Assembly: GCF_026625885.1 (NCBI RefSeq) | Contig: NZ_CP113068.1 | Coordinates: forward strand, 1,736,001 to 1,800,000 | Origin: Roseateles sp. SL47 | GTDB lineage: Bacteria; Pseudomonadota; Gammaproteobacteria; Burkholderiales; Burkholderiaceae_C | Length of the DNA: 64,000 nucleotides | Reading direction: 5' to 3' | In this document: piece by piece, positions 39,941 to 48,897 of the stretch | How the letters are laid out: each line of letters starts with the position of its first letter | Numbering within the stretch: the stretch's first letter is position 1 | Notes under the pieces: generated by a model | What the model saw: the letters and a program-made list of their open reading frames with translations, nothing else | Told to the model about the DNA's origin: nothing | Databases searched by the model: none | Translations under genes and position numbers: made by a program

Positions 39941-41035
39941 ATGCAACTCCGAGTACTTACCGGCCTTCACCGCGGGGCCGTTCTGGATCTGGACGAGGAA
40001 GCGGGCTCGCTGACCCTGGGCCAGTCGCCCATGGCCGATGCGCCCATGGCGGATGCCGGCCTGGCGGACCTGCATTGCCGATTGCAGCTGCAGGACCGGC
40101 AGTGGAGCCTGGCGCCAGCGGATGGTCAGGTCCTGGATGCGCGCGGTCAGGCGCTGCGGGGGCCGGTGGTCCTGGCGCAAGGGGACTGCTTTCAGCTGGG
40201 AGACGTGTGGATGGCTTTTCAGGCCGCGGAAGATGCCTGGATGGAGGCGCCGACGCGCACGATGGGCAAGCGCACGGGAGGCGCCCGGGGCGATGCGCGG
40301 GGCAAGGGCGGGGCGCCTGGCCAGCACGCCAGCGTGGGGAAGGGCCGCAAGGGCGGCGGTCGCGGCCTGCTGGGGAGCCTGGGGCTGGGCGGCGAGGCGG
40401 CAGCAGCCTCGGCCTCGGCTGCGGCCCAGACTCACGGGCGGGCCCCCGGCGCCGCCACCTATCCCCGCATGCGGGCGTCACTTGCCAGCGGTGCACTGGT
40501 CGTGGTGATGCTGCCGTTTGCCGCCTGGTTCGTGTCTTCCGCGTGGGGACGCGCAGAGCAGCGCGCGCCCGGGCTGCCGCCGGCGGGCGCACCCGCGCTG
40601 TCTGCCCTTGCCGCGTCCACGCCAGCAGGGACGCAGGGGACGTCCTCCGTCTCCGCCGCCGATCTGGCCGAGGAATTCACGCACGGGCTTGCCGAGCGCG
40701 AGCTGGTCGACAAGCTGGACCTGACCCTGAAGCCGGACCGCTGGGAGATCCGCGGCAGCCTGGACGCCGAGGAACAGCGGCGTTTCGAGCGCCTGCTGGT
40801 GCGCTTCACCGAGCACCGGAAACCCGCCTTCCCGATCGACGTGGCCCTGGTCACGCCGGCCGAGCTGCTGCCGTTCAAGGTGGTGGAGATCGTCAGCGGC
40901 AAGAACGCGGTGATCGTGACGGACGGTGGCGCCCGGCTGTCGGTGGGTGATACGGTCGAGGGCTACAAGCTGGCCACGGTGGAACCCGGCAAGGCGGTCT
41001 TCAGCGGCAAGCGTCGCATCGAGGTGCTGCTGTGA
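39941..41035 (+). CDS. sctD: SctD inner-membrane ring protein
   Basis: A 364-residue bitopic protein of the outer inner-membrane ring. The N-terminal cytosolic FHA-like domain (QLRVLTGLHRGAVLDL to DCFQLGDVWMAF, 1-95) precedes a basic Gly-rich linker. One membrane helix lies near 180-200 (GALVVVMLPFAAWFVSSAW). The periplasmic ring domain follows (LVDKLDLTLKPDRWEIRGSLD; LLPFKVVEIVSGKNAVIVTDGG). It is slightly short for the family, with a single recognisable periplasmic BON-like module. The stop overlaps the sctN start. Confidence 0.85.
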   Translation: MQLRVLTGLHRGAVLDLDEEAGSLTLGQSPMADAPMADAGLADLHCRLQLQDRQWSLAPADGQVLDARGQALRGPVVLAQGDCFQLGDVWMAFQAAEDAWMEAPTRTMGKRTGGARGDARGKGGAPGQHASVGKGRKGGGRGLLGSLGLGGEAAAASASAAAQTHGRAPGAATYPRMRASLASGALVVVMLPFAAWFVSSAWGRAEQRAPGLPPAGAPALSALAASTPAGTQGTSSVSAADLAEEFTHGLAERELVDKLDLTLKPDRWEIRGSLDAEEQRRFERLLVRFTEHRKPAFPIDVALVTPAELLPFKVVEIVSGKNAVIVTDGGARLSVGDTVEGYKLATVEPGKAVFSGKRRIEVLL

Positions 41036-42405
41036 CCGGGTGGCCGACGCCGCCCGCCCTGCGCTCTGCCGATGGCCTGGCCGCCGCGCTGGAGCGCCAA
41101 CGACAGGCGGTGGGCCGCGCGGCGCTGGTCAGGGCCAGCGGGCATGTGCTGAAGGTCAGCGGGCCGCTCATCCAGGCGGCGCTGCCCAGCGTGCGCATGG
41201 GCGAGATGTGCAGCATCGGGCCGCTGCCGCAGAGCGGGGCACGTCTGTCCGCCGAGGTGATCGGCTTCCAGGACCATCATGCGCTGTTGTCGCCGTTCGG
41301 CGCCACGGACGGCGTTGGACCGGGGACACCCGTGCAGCCCCTGGGGCGCCCGCAGGCGCTGAGGGTGGGGCGGCACCTGCTGGGCCAGCTGCTGGACGGT
41401 TTCGGGCAGCCGGTCGCCGGTGCGCTGGTGAGCGGACCTGATACGGTGGAGGTGCCCGTGCGTGCGCCGGCACCGGCCGTGCTGGAGCGCCAGCCCGTCA
41501 CCGAGCCGCTGCCCACCGGCGTGCGCGTCATTGACGGACTGTTGACCCTGGGACGCGGCCAGCGCATGGGCGTGTTTGCCGGACCGGGCTGCGGCAAGAC
41601 CACGCTGATGAAATCGATCGGTGCGGCGGTGCAGTGCGATGTGGTGGTGTATGCCCTCATCGGCGAGCGCGGCCGCGAGCTGGCGGAAATGGCCGACATG
41701 CTGCATGACCCCGCCCTGCGGGAGCGCGTGGTCATCGTCGGCGCCACGTCGGACCGCTCCGCCGGCGAGCGCATGCGCGCCGCCTACACGGCCACGGCCA
41801 TTGCCGAGGGCTTCCGGGCCCAGGGCAAGAATGTGCTGCTGCTGGTGGACTCGTTGACCCGCTATGTGCGGGCGGTACGGGAGACCAGCATCGCGGCGGG
41901 TGAACCTACCGGCCGCACCGGCCTGCCTGCATCGGTCTACGCGGAGCTGCCGAGGCTGGTGGAGCGGGCAGGCAATACGCGCCAGGGGTCGATCTCCGCG
42001 CTCTACATGGTGCTGGCGGAAGGGGCCGTGCGCGACGATCCGGTGGCGGACGAAGTGAGGTCCTTGGTGGATGGGCACATCGTCCTCAGCGCTGCGCTGG
42101 CGGAGAAAGGCATCTTCCCCGCCGTGAAGGTGCTGGAGAGCCTGAGCCGGCTGATGCCGGACATCGTTTCTGCGGAGCATCAGCAGGCGGCGCGGGAGGT
42201 GCGTCGGCTGATGTCACGCTATGAGGACATGGAGCTGCTGATCCGGCTGGGTGAAGTCAAGCCCGGCGCCGACCCGGAGACCGACCGGGCAGTGGCCGCC
42301 CATGACGACATCCTGGCCTACCAGCAACAGCGCCTGAAGGCGCCGGGCGGGTTCGAGGCGGCAGTCCGGCAGTTGTCGGACATCGCGCGGCGCTACGCCG
42401 CCTGA
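41032..42405 (+). CDS. sctN: SctN type III secretion ATPase
   Basis: A 457-residue hexameric ATPase of the FliI/YscN type that unfolds and detaches chaperone-bound substrates. GTG start overlapping sctD. Walker A GPGCGKTT (184-191), Walker B NVLLLVDSLTRY, and the signature GERGRELAEM are present. The NTRQGSISALY stretch and the C-terminal chaperone-binding domain (LMSRYEDMELLIRLGEVKPG) are intact. Confidence 0.96.
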   Translation: MTGWPTPPALRSADGLAAALERQRQAVGRAALVRASGHVLKVSGPLIQAALPSVRMGEMCSIGPLPQSGARLSAEVIGFQDHHALLSPFGATDGVGPGTPVQPLGRPQALRVGRHLLGQLLDGFGQPVAGALVSGPDTVEVPVRAPAPAVLERQPVTEPLPTGVRVIDGLLTLGRGQRMGVFAGPGCGKTTLMKSIGAAVQCDVVVYALIGERGRELAEMADMLHDPALRERVVIVGATSDRSAGERMRAAYTATAIAEGFRAQGKNVLLLVDSLTRYVRAVRETSIAAGEPTGRTGLPASVYAELPRLVERAGNTRQGSISALYMVLAEGAVRDDPVADEVRSLVDGHIVLSAALAEKGIFPAVKVLESLSRLMPDIVSAEHQQAAREVRRLMSRYEDMELLIRLGEVKPGADPETDRAVAAHDDILAYQQQRLKAPGGFEAAVRQLSDIARRYAA

Positions 42406-42415
42406 GGAGCGCCGC

Positions 42416-42841
42416 TTGGCCTGGTCCCCCCTCATGATGAAGCGGATGTCGCAGGTGCGCGACCTGCGCATGCGCATGGCGGAAGTCCATCTGCTGCGGG
42501 AAGAGCGTGCGCTGGAAGAGCGGCGCAGCGAGCAGGCCCAGCGGCGGCAGGACCTGGCCCGCACGGAGACCGACGCACGCGATGCCGCCCGCAAGGCCAA
42601 CGAGACGCTGGTGGGCCGCACCACTGGGGGCCGCAGCGGCATCACGCAGTGGGCACTGGACCGGCAGCAGGCGCGGCGGGACGTGGCGCAGGCCCATGCC
42701 CTGGTGGAGGACGCGGTGGCGGCGCAGGCGCGACAGCAGCGTGTGTGTGAGGACGCCCGCCAGCGGTGGCGCGGCACCCGCTTTGACGTGGAGCGACTGC
42801 GACTGCTGACCGAAGCGACCCCGGACGACTCGCGGGACTGA
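42416..42841 (+). CDS. sctO: SctO stalk protein
   Basis: A 141-residue, very charged coiled-coil protein (RMRMAEVHLLREERALEERR; RDVAQAHALVEDAVAAQARQ), the FliJ/YscO-like central stalk of the ATPase. The best start is TTG with GAGGAG six bases upstream; ATG 42434 is the alternative. Position between sctN and sctP is conserved in type III systems. Assigned by position and structure because the family has little sequence conservation. Confidence 0.8.
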   Translation: MAWSPLMMKRMSQVRDLRMRMAEVHLLREERALEERRSEQAQRRQDLARTETDARDAARKANETLVGRTTGGRSGITQWALDRQQARRDVAQAHALVEDAVAAQARQQRVCEDARQRWRGTRFDVERLRLLTEATPDDSRD

Positions 42842-42881
42842 CCCGCAGCTGATCCCGCCGCGGCGGGTGGAGACACGTGAC

Positions 42882-43670
42882 ATGGTGGAGAGCCTTGATG
42901 GTGGGCGGTTCCTCGCGGGACGTGAAGCAGGCGGAGGCATGCCGAACATGCCGCCCGGCGCCTTTCCTGGCAGGGCGTTCCCGGCGAGGGATCGCACAGG
43001 TGCCGATCGTGCCGACGGCGGAACTCGCCTGGCACGGGATGATGCACCGGGCCCAAACGGTCGAGGCAGGGATGCTGACCCACAGGCAGCGGAAGCCGAG
43101 GGCAGCGGCCCGGGTCGCGCCGAGCCTGCCGACCGCCATGAACGCCAACCCGCCGTCGACCGGGCCGAACGGGCCGACCCGCAGGCCCGAGTAGACGCGA
43201 TCGACGAGCGGCCGCCGTTCGACCCCTCGGATCCGTTCGACCAGGCGGTTCCACTCCTGTCCCCCGACGTCCAATTGCCCTCCAGCTGGTGTCCTGAGGA
43301 CACCGCCGACCTGGGGGACGCCGTTCGCGAGTTCCGCGCGGCGCTGGAGTCGCCGCTGAGCGCCGACATGCCGCTGCAACACCTGGCGGGCGAGATCGGC
43401 GGGCATCTGGACAGCTCCATGGAAGAAGCCCGCTGGCTGCAGGGTCTGCAGGCGTCGCCCACCGGTCAGGGCCTGCAGTTCGAGTTCTCGGTGGACGTTC
43501 CCGGCATGGGGCCGCTCACCGGACGGATGGTGATCGGCAAGGGCCGCGCAGAGCTGGAGCTGCAGGCCCACCGGCCCGCCACGGCTGCGGCCCTGCGGGC
43601 GCAGGCCCCGCAATTGCGGCAACTGGTGCAGCGGCACTCCGAAGGTGATGTGGAGCTGTGGGTGCTGTGA
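42882..43670 (+). CDS. sctP: SctP needle-length regulator
   Basis: About 262 residues. The N-terminal two thirds are Arg/Asp/Pro/Gly-rich and disordered (RAEPADRHERQPAVDRAERA). The C-terminal 110 residues form a compact substrate-specificity-switch-type domain (LQFEFSVDVPGMGPLTGRMV; LRQLVQRHSEGDVELWVL) like the ends of YscP/FliK/HrpP. Start uncertain: ATG 42882 or GTG 42867. Position after sctO and before sctQ supports the call. Confidence 0.75.
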   Translation: MVESLDGGRFLAGREAGGGMPNMPPGAFPGRAFPARDRTGADRADGGTRLARDDAPGPNGRGRDADPQAAEAEGSGPGRAEPADRHERQPAVDRAERADPQARVDAIDERPPFDPSDPFDQAVPLLSPDVQLPSSWCPEDTADLGDAVREFRAALESPLSADMPLQHLAGEIGGHLDSSMEEARWLQGLQASPTGQGLQFEFSVDVPGMGPLTGRMVIGKGRAELELQAHRPATAAALRAQAPQLRQLVQRHSEGDVELWVL

Positions 43671-43702
43671 GCCCCCGGCCAGAACTGACAAGGAATTCAG
43701 GC

Positions 43703-44995
43703 ATGACAAACACCGGCACACTGACCGATACGCGCGGCCACGCGGGCGGCGGCGCACGCGCGAGTGGGCAGCCGTCCCGACGCGGCGAATCATCCACCCA
43801 ACCGCTCCCGCTGCACCAACCACACCAACCGCGCACGGTGGACGCCGCAACGGCCCGACTGGCAAGCCTGCTCGGCGCGGGCCGACGCGGATGGCTGCGG
43901 CTGGCGCAGACCCGTCTCTCGCTCACGCTGTCCGGCATGACGCCGTCGACGCCCAGCCTGCCCGCCAGCCTGGACGCACAGGTGGACGGCCTGCGCATGC
44001 AGACCGCGTCGGGTGTGCTGGTGGTGTCGCCGGCACAGCCGCTGCTGCGCGTGCTGACCCAGATCGACGTCCCCGAAAGCGGGCCGCTGCAACGCCTGCT
44101 GCTGGACCTGGCGGTCCAGACCCTGCCACCTGGCTGGATGAGCCTTTTTGGGGACCCCGTGCTGTCGATCACGCACGGGCGGGAAGCCAGCGGGCATGAG
44201 CCCGGGATGTTCACGCTGTCGCTGGTGCTGAGTGACGGCCACATGCGCCTGCCGCTGACCCTGCGCGGCACGACGCCGGCCCTGTTGGCGGTCCTGTCCC
44301 GAACCGGCTGGTCAGCCGTGCCCGTGGACCCTCCGATGCTGTCGCACCACCAGCGCCTCAAGGTGCCGCTGCGGCTGGGAGAGAGCCTGGTGACTGCCGT
44401 CGCCCTGCGCGACCTGGCGCCCGGCGACGTGGTGCTGATCGAGCAGCCCCTGTTCGACCGGCATGGACAAGGTCAGCTTCGGTTGGGCCGACGCGTTGCA
44501 CTTTGTGAGCTTTCCCTCGGGAACCGGGTCGAGTGCCGGTTCACCAACTGGGCGTATGGGTCACACGACGGGCCGACCGCGGCGCCGGTCGCGCTGCCCC
44601 CGGGTCTTGTCTCCAACCCTTCACCCCCCCACGCCATGGATGCAGACGCCCTCAAACCGTATCACCTCCAGCAGGACGCCGATGAGCCGTCGCCCCAGCG
44701 GGGCGAGGACGTCCCCCCCGCCTCGCCCCGGGAGGATGTCGAGCCCGCGGACAGCCCCAACACGGCGCCGCTGCTGGACGATCTGCCCGTGCGCCTGAGC
44801 TTTGACCTTGGCACGCTGGAGCTGCGCCTCGGCGAGATCCAGGCGCTGGTCCCGGGCACCGTGCTGCCGCTGGCCGCGGGCCTGCCGGCGATGGTGCAGG
44901 TGCGCTGTGAAGGGCGTCTGGTGGCCACGGGTGAGCTGGTGGAGGTGGATGGCCGCCTCGGCGTGGAACTCGCCCACCTGGGAGCACGGGCTTGA
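43703..44995 (+). CDS. sctQ: SctQ sorting-platform C-ring protein
   Basis: A 430-residue FliN/YscQ-family protein. The N-terminal domain holds LHQPHQPRTVDAATARLASLL and a YscQ-like middle. A Pro/Asp-rich linker (about 300-350) precedes the C-terminal SPOA domain (LSFDLGTLELRLGEIQALVPGTVLPLAAGLPAMVQVRCEGRLVATGELVEVDGRLGVEL, read in pieces). It is the full-length fused type rather than the split HrcQa/HrcQb of Pseudomonas syringae. ATG 43703 has AAGGAATTC upstream and avoids overlap with sctP. Confidence 0.85.
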   Translation: MTNTGTLTDTRGHAGGGARASGQPSRRGESSTQPLPLHQPHQPRTVDAATARLASLLGAGRRGWLRLAQTRLSLTLSGMTPSTPSLPASLDAQVDGLRMQTASGVLVVSPAQPLLRVLTQIDVPESGPLQRLLLDLAVQTLPPGWMSLFGDPVLSITHGREASGHEPGMFTLSLVLSDGHMRLPLTLRGTTPALLAVLSRTGWSAVPVDPPMLSHHQRLKVPLRLGESLVTAVALRDLAPGDVVLIEQPLFDRHGQGQLRLGRRVALCELSLGNRVECRFTNWAYGSHDGPTAAPVALPPGLVSNPSPPHAMDADALKPYHLQQDADEPSPQRGEDVPPASPREDVEPADSPNTAPLLDDLPVRLSFDLGTLELRLGEIQALVPGTVLPLAAGLPAMVQVRCEGRLVATGELVEVDGRLGVELAHLGARA

Positions 44996-45639
44996 GCGCT
45001 CAAATGGACGGCCTGAGCGTCACGCTCCTGCTGGCGGCGCTGTCGCTGCTGCCGCTGCTGATCGTGTCGACCACCGCCTTTCTGAAGATCGTCATCGTGC
45101 TGATGATCACCCGCAACGCTATCGGCGTGCAGCAGGTGCCGCCCAGCATCGCGGTCTACGGCATCGCGATGATGATGACCGCCTTCGTCATGGCGCCAAC
45201 CCTGCAGACGGTGGCGGGCTCCATCACCCAGGCCCTTCAGGAGCGACCCCAGCAGCAGTGGCAACAGACAGCGTCCCGCACGGTGGAGCCGCTGCGCCAG
45301 TTCATGCTCAAGTACGCCAAGCCGGAGGACCGCGAGCAGTTCCTGGACAAGGCCCGCAAGCTGTGGCCGCCCGAGCAGGCGGCGCAGGCCAAGAGCGACG
45401 ATTTCTTCATCCTGGTCCCCGCATTCATGATCTCGGAGATCCAGGCGGGCTTCGAGATGGGCTTCCTCATCTACATCCCTTTCCTGGTCATTGACCTGAT
45501 CGTCTCCAACCTGCTGCTGGCCCTGGGCATGCAGATGGTTTCCCCCATGACGATTTCGCTGCCGCTCAAACTCTTCCTCTTCGTGGCTGTGGACGGCTGG
45601 GGCAAACTGTTGCGGGCCCTGCTGGACTCCTACCTGTGA
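44992..45639 (+). CDS. sctR: SctR export apparatus protein
   Basis: A 215-residue FliP-family membrane protein of the export gate. Conserved segments: LLIVSTTAFLKIVIVLMITR, QQVPPSIAVYGIAMMMTAFV, and IPFLVIDLIVSNLLLALGMQM with MTISLPLKLFLFV. The start is TTG overlapping the sctQ stop with GGGAG upstream; ATG 45004 would remove four residues. Confidence 0.94.
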   Translation: MSAQMDGLSVTLLLAALSLLPLLIVSTTAFLKIVIVLMITRNAIGVQQVPPSIAVYGIAMMMTAFVMAPTLQTVAGSITQALQERPQQQWQQTASRTVEPLRQFMLKYAKPEDREQFLDKARKLWPPEQAAQAKSDDFFILVPAFMISEIQAGFEMGFLIYIPFLVIDLIVSNLLLALGMQMVSPMTISLPLKLFLFVAVDGWGKLLRALLDSYL

Positions 45640-45652
45640 GCGGCGGCCAGGG

Positions 45653-46462
45653 ATGACCGACATCACGCAGACCGGCCTGGTGGAGTTCGCCAATGCCGCC
45701 CTGAGGGCGGCTGTGCTCGGCGTGCCACGATTGTTCGTCTGCATGGCCTTGCTGCCGCTGTTCCCGTCCAGCGTGTTTCCTCGGCTGCTCAAGGTGGGGG
45801 TGGCCATGGGCCTGGGCGCGCCGGTCTGCCTGGGGGTGTACTGGCAGATGCAGGAGGCGCAGGCGGTGAACATCGGCGCGCTGGTGGCCAAGGAATGTGT
45901 GCTGGGGCTGCTGCTCGGGCTGATGCTGGCGGCGCCCCTGTGGGCCATTGAAGCGGTGGGCACCTTGACGGACAACCAGCGCGGCGCCAATGCCGCTCAG
46001 CAGGTAACGCCCTTCGCCCAGGCGGATGCCTCGGTCATCGGCTCCGCGTTGCTGCAGGCCATGGTGGTGGTGCTGGCGGCCAGCGGGGCCTTTGCGCTGG
46101 TCTATCGCTTTTTGCTCTTCAGCTTCGAAGCCTGGCCGGTGCTGCAACCCTTGCCGGATCTCACCGTGTTCAGCCTCGATCACAGCCTGCGACGCTTTGG
46201 GGAGTTCGTGATGAAGGCGGTGCTGTTTGCCGCGCCGATGCTGACCATCGTCCTGTTGATCGACTTTGTGTTTGCATTGATGGGCGTTTTTGCGCCCCAG
46301 CTCCAGACCTACTTTGCCGCGTTCCCGATGAAGAGCCTGTGCGCCATCCTGGTGCTGGCGCTCTACCTGACCGTGCTGCTGGGACATGGAGAGCGGTATC
46401 TGCTGCAGACGCTGGATCAGGAGACGCGCCTGCTGGAGCAGCAAAGCGGCCAGCAGGAGTGA
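45653..46462 (+). CDS. sctT: SctT export apparatus protein
   Basis: A 269-residue FliR-family polytopic protein (helices at VPRLFVCMALLPLF, LLLGLMLAAPLWAIEAVG, VVVLAASGAFALVYRF, and near the end AILVLALYLTVLLG). The motif GTLTDNQRGA is typical. Usually sctS lies between sctR and sctT; here it has moved away. Confidence 0.93.
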   Translation: MTDITQTGLVEFANAALRAAVLGVPRLFVCMALLPLFPSSVFPRLLKVGVAMGLGAPVCLGVYWQMQEAQAVNIGALVAKECVLGLLLGLMLAAPLWAIEAVGTLTDNQRGANAAQQVTPFAQADASVIGSALLQAMVVVLAASGAFALVYRFLLFSFEAWPVLQPLPDLTVFSLDHSLRRFGEFVMKAVLFAAPMLTIVLLIDFVFALMGVFAPQLQTYFAAFPMKSLCAILVLALYLTVLLGHGERYLLQTLDQETRLLEQQSGQQE

Positions 46463-46496
46463 TCCGGACCCCCTCGACCGCCCTCCGGAGCCGACC

Positions 46497-47606
46497 ATGT
46501 CCGAAAAGAACAAGCCGCCCACCCGAAAACGCCTGCAGGAGTCGCGCGAAGAAGGGCAAGTGGCCCAGACGCCGTCCATCCCCCACTTCCTCGCGGCCGT
46601 CGGCTGCTTCGAGCTGATCGTGGGAACCAGCCACTTGTGGCTGCAGCAGGCCGCCGAAATCCTCGGCTCCTATGTGGGCCGTGTGGGCCAGCATCAGCCG
46701 ATGGCGCCCATCGGGGTGAAGGACCTGCTGGTGCCGCTGGCCGGCGTGGGGCTGGGTGCGGCGCTGATGGTGCTGCTGCTGGCGGCCCTGCTGGGCCTGA
46801 TCGGCAACATCGCGCAGACGGGCATCGTGATTGCGACCAACAGTTTTCTGAAGTTTGAACGCCTCAATCCCGTGGAACACGCGCAGCAGCTGTTCTCGTC
46901 CGAGCAACTGGGCAAGCTGCTGATGGACGTGCTCAAGGTGTCAGCCATTTTCGGCTGCGGGGTGCTGGCGGTGCTGATGTCCATGGACAGCCTGTTGCGG
47001 CTGGCCGACGGCACCCTGATCCAGGGTGTTCAAGTCGTCCTGGCGATGCTGCTGCTGTGTGAGCGGCTGGCGCTCATCGTGCTGGTGATCTGCGTGGTGA
47101 TGGACTGGGCCCTGCGTCGGCATGCCCACAACAAGTCGCTGATGATGACCCGTGAAGAGGTGGAGCGGGAGCAGAAAGACCAGTTCGGCGACCGCCATGT
47201 GCGCGCGCAGCGCAATGAGTTCCGACGGGACGTGCTGGCGGGCGAACTGACCGAAAACACCCGCAAGGCCAATGCGGTGGTCACCAACCCCACCCACTTC
47301 GCCGTGGCGCTGCTCTACGACCCCAAGCGCTTCCCGCTGCCCGTGGTGGTGGCGCGGGGCAGCGACGAGGCGGCGGCGCACATGCGGCGGGTGGCCAAGG
47401 CCCATGGCATTCCGATTGTGCGATCGCCCCCACTGGCGCGGCTGCTCTATCGCACCGGCAAGGAATGGCGGCCGGTGCCGCGGCTCGCCTTGAAATCCGT
47501 GGCGGCGGTGTACCGGGTGGTGGCGCAGATCCAGGCGGGCGAGCGCCGCGTGGACGAGGATTTGCACGTCGATGACGACACGCCGGAACACGGACCCTCC
47601 GCGTGA
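46497..47606 (+). CDS. sctU: SctU autoprotease substrate switch
   Basis: A 369-residue FlhB/YscU-family protein with four membrane helices and a cytosolic C-domain. The self-cleavage motif NPTH (264-267) is intact within NAVVTNPTHFAVALLYDP. The N-terminus EKNKPPTRKRLQESREEGQVAQ is classic. Frames upstream overlap sctT; ATG 46497 has GGAG before it. Confidence 0.95.
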   Translation: MSEKNKPPTRKRLQESREEGQVAQTPSIPHFLAAVGCFELIVGTSHLWLQQAAEILGSYVGRVGQHQPMAPIGVKDLLVPLAGVGLGAALMVLLLAALLGLIGNIAQTGIVIATNSFLKFERLNPVEHAQQLFSSEQLGKLLMDVLKVSAIFGCGVLAVLMSMDSLLRLADGTLIQGVQVVLAMLLLCERLALIVLVICVVMDWALRRHAHNKSLMMTREEVEREQKDQFGDRHVRAQRNEFRRDVLAGELTENTRKANAVVTNPTHFAVALLYDPKRFPLPVVVARGSDEAAAHMRRVAKAHGIPIVRSPPLARLLYRTGKEWRPVPRLALKSVAAVYRVVAQIQAGERRVDEDLHVDDDTPEHGPSA

Positions 47607-47613
47607 AAAAGAT

Positions 47614-47641
47614 GGAACAAAGGCCACGCCCCCGCCACCCA
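47614..47641 (+). promoter_or_regulatory. hrp box for small-gene cluster
   Basis: GGAACA-N15-CCACCCA: matches every fixed position of GGAAC-N-N15-CCACNNA. It lies 8 bases after the sctU stop and 61 bp before the first small gene. Confidence 0.75.
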
Positions 47642-47702
47642 ATCCATACAAGTCATCCGCTGGGGTTCGCCCCGCATTCATCCACCCTCCCAAGGAGCCG
47701 CA

Positions 47703-47900
47703 ATGGCAGCAGACGTTGAACTCGGCAGCAGTGAGCGGGACATGCTCAATGAAATGGTGTTGAACCAGGTCATGGACATGGCCAGCGACCCCAGCAAATA
47801 CAGCAAGGCCGTCAAGTACGACAAGGAGGCGTGGCGCGGGGAAGACCAGGACGATGAGGAAGAGCAGCACATCGCCAAGCCGATCGACCTCTCGTTCTGA
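47703..47900 (+). CDS. Small acidic Hrp protein 1
   Basis: A 65-residue acidic protein (SERDMLNEMVLNQVMDMASD then EDQDDEEEQH), one predicted helix and a charged tail. No signal peptide. AAGGAG precedes the ATG. Its leader (TTCATCCACCCTCCCA) is almost repeated before the next gene. Function unknown; size and context suggest a secreted or structural type III component. Confidence 0.65.
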   Translation: MAADVELGSSERDMLNEMVLNQVMDMASDPSKYSKAVKYDKEAWRGEDQDDEEEQHIAKPIDLSF

Positions 47901-47938
47901 GGCGCGCCGACTTTCATCCACCCGCCCAGGAGCATCGA

Positions 47939-48133
47939 ATGATTCCACTCTTGATCGGTGTCATGGTGGCCTCGACCGCGGCCACCGTTGGTACCACCAT
48001 CTACGCCACTGAGGAGCAGAAGAAGCAGACCAAGGAGACGATCAAGAACCAGAAGGAGAACACCCTGCTGGCTGCCATCGTCGACTATGGCGGCTCCTTG
48101 AACACCGCGCCCGGATCCATTCCGACGGCGTAG
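47939..48133 (+). CDS. Small membrane Hrp protein 2
   Basis: A 64-residue protein with an N-terminal hydrophobic helix (LLIGVMVASTAATVGTTIYA), then a Lys/Glu/Gln-rich coil and a soft C-terminus. It could be a membrane-anchored accessory or a pilus/needle-like subunit. AGGAG precedes the ATG. Not recognised. Confidence 0.62.
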   Translation: MIPLLIGVMVASTAATVGTTIYATEEQKKQTKETIKNQKENTLLAAIVDYGGSLNTAPGSIPTA

Positions 48134-48198
48134 CGGCTGGCGCGGTCACGAATCCGTTCCCCCAACCGGTCCATTGACCTGCATTGAAAGGATCCCCC

Positions 48199-48384
48199 AT
48201 GGCTTCGGAATCCACCGATTACGTTTCAGAGATCAAGGGCATTGCCGAGGAGGCCCGCCGGTTCTCCTTCGAGATGTACAAGTACAACACCGAGCAGGCC
48301 ATGCATGGCCAGGCCGTTGATGGGGCCACCAAGGTCACCAACAACTGGATCAACAAGCCGGACAAGGTGCAGACCACGCAGTGA
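48199..48384 (+). CDS. Small Hrp protein 3
   Basis: A 61-residue helical protein (YVSEIKGIAEEARRFSFEMYKYNTEQA; KVTNNWINKPDKV). Two-helix character and lack of a signal make it a fallback candidate for a needle or inner-rod-like subunit. AAAGGATCCCCC precedes the ATG at 48199; the longer frame from 48184 has no better start. Not recognised. Confidence 0.62.
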   Translation: MASESTDYVSEIKGIAEEARRFSFEMYKYNTEQAMHGQAVDGATKVTNNWINKPDKVQTTQ

Positions 48385-48472
48385 GCCTGTCGCGGCACTG
48401 CCCGTTCTTGCCAACCCTGGCATTCGTTCCATTCCCCCATCCCCGCCATTTCGCCGCAGAAAGGACGGAACC

Positions 48473-48676
48473 ATGAGCAACATCACTCCCACCAGCGGAA
48501 ATCCTCCCGATCCCAAGATGGAGGAAAAGCTCACGCTCAACGAGGACGACTCCGAAGAGCTGCAGTCCGCGAAACTGAAGTACCAGGCCACCATCGATTC
48601 GCAAGTGGTGCAAGGATGCGTCAACAGCTGCCGGGTCTACCAGGACGGTGCCCGCGGCGTAGGAGTCCAGACATGA
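48473..48676 (+). CDS. Small Hrp protein 4
   Basis: A 67-residue acidic protein (KMEEKLTLNEDDSEELQSAK) with two cysteines (GCVNSC) in its second half. AAAGGA precedes the ATG. Its stop overlaps the next start (ATGA), implying translational coupling. Not recognised. Confidence 0.62.
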   Translation: MSNITPTSGNPPDPKMEEKLTLNEDDSEELQSAKLKYQATIDSQVVQGCVNSCRVYQDGARGVGVQT

Positions 48677-48876
48677 ATCCCGCCGTTGTCGCTGACCCGC
48701 TGATGAAGACGATGATCACCACCACAGTGCTCTCCACGGCTTCGGGCGCTGCCTCCACCTCGACCAGCAACATCGCGCAGGTGAATCAGGGCTGGCTGAA
48801 CGTGGACCTGAAGGAGGCCGACATGGTCGCCCAGATCCCCGGCCACATCACGCCGCCACCGATCCAGCGTCCCTGA
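48673..48876 (+). CDS. Small Hrp protein 5
   Basis: A 67-residue Ser/Thr/Ala-rich protein (TTTVLSTASGAASTSTSNIAQ) ending in DMVAQIPGHITPPP. Composition resembles pilin-like or secreted subunits. Coupled to the gene before it. Not recognised. Confidence 0.6.
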   Translation: MNPAVVADPLMKTMITTTVLSTASGAASTSTSNIAQVNQGWLNVDLKEADMVAQIPGHITPPPIQRP

Positions 48877-48897
48877 CGGTCCGGCCGGACATTCCTG

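Noticed and set aside
44520..44547. hrp-box-like site GGAACC-N15-TCACCAA inside sctQ
   Set aside because: It lies within coding sequence, 450 bp before the next gene; probably chance, though an internal promoter for sctR cannot be excluded.
48476..48502. GGAACC followed by CCACCAG near the small-gene 4 start
   Set aside because: Spacer of 16 with a failed last position, and it overlaps the start codon it would need to serve.
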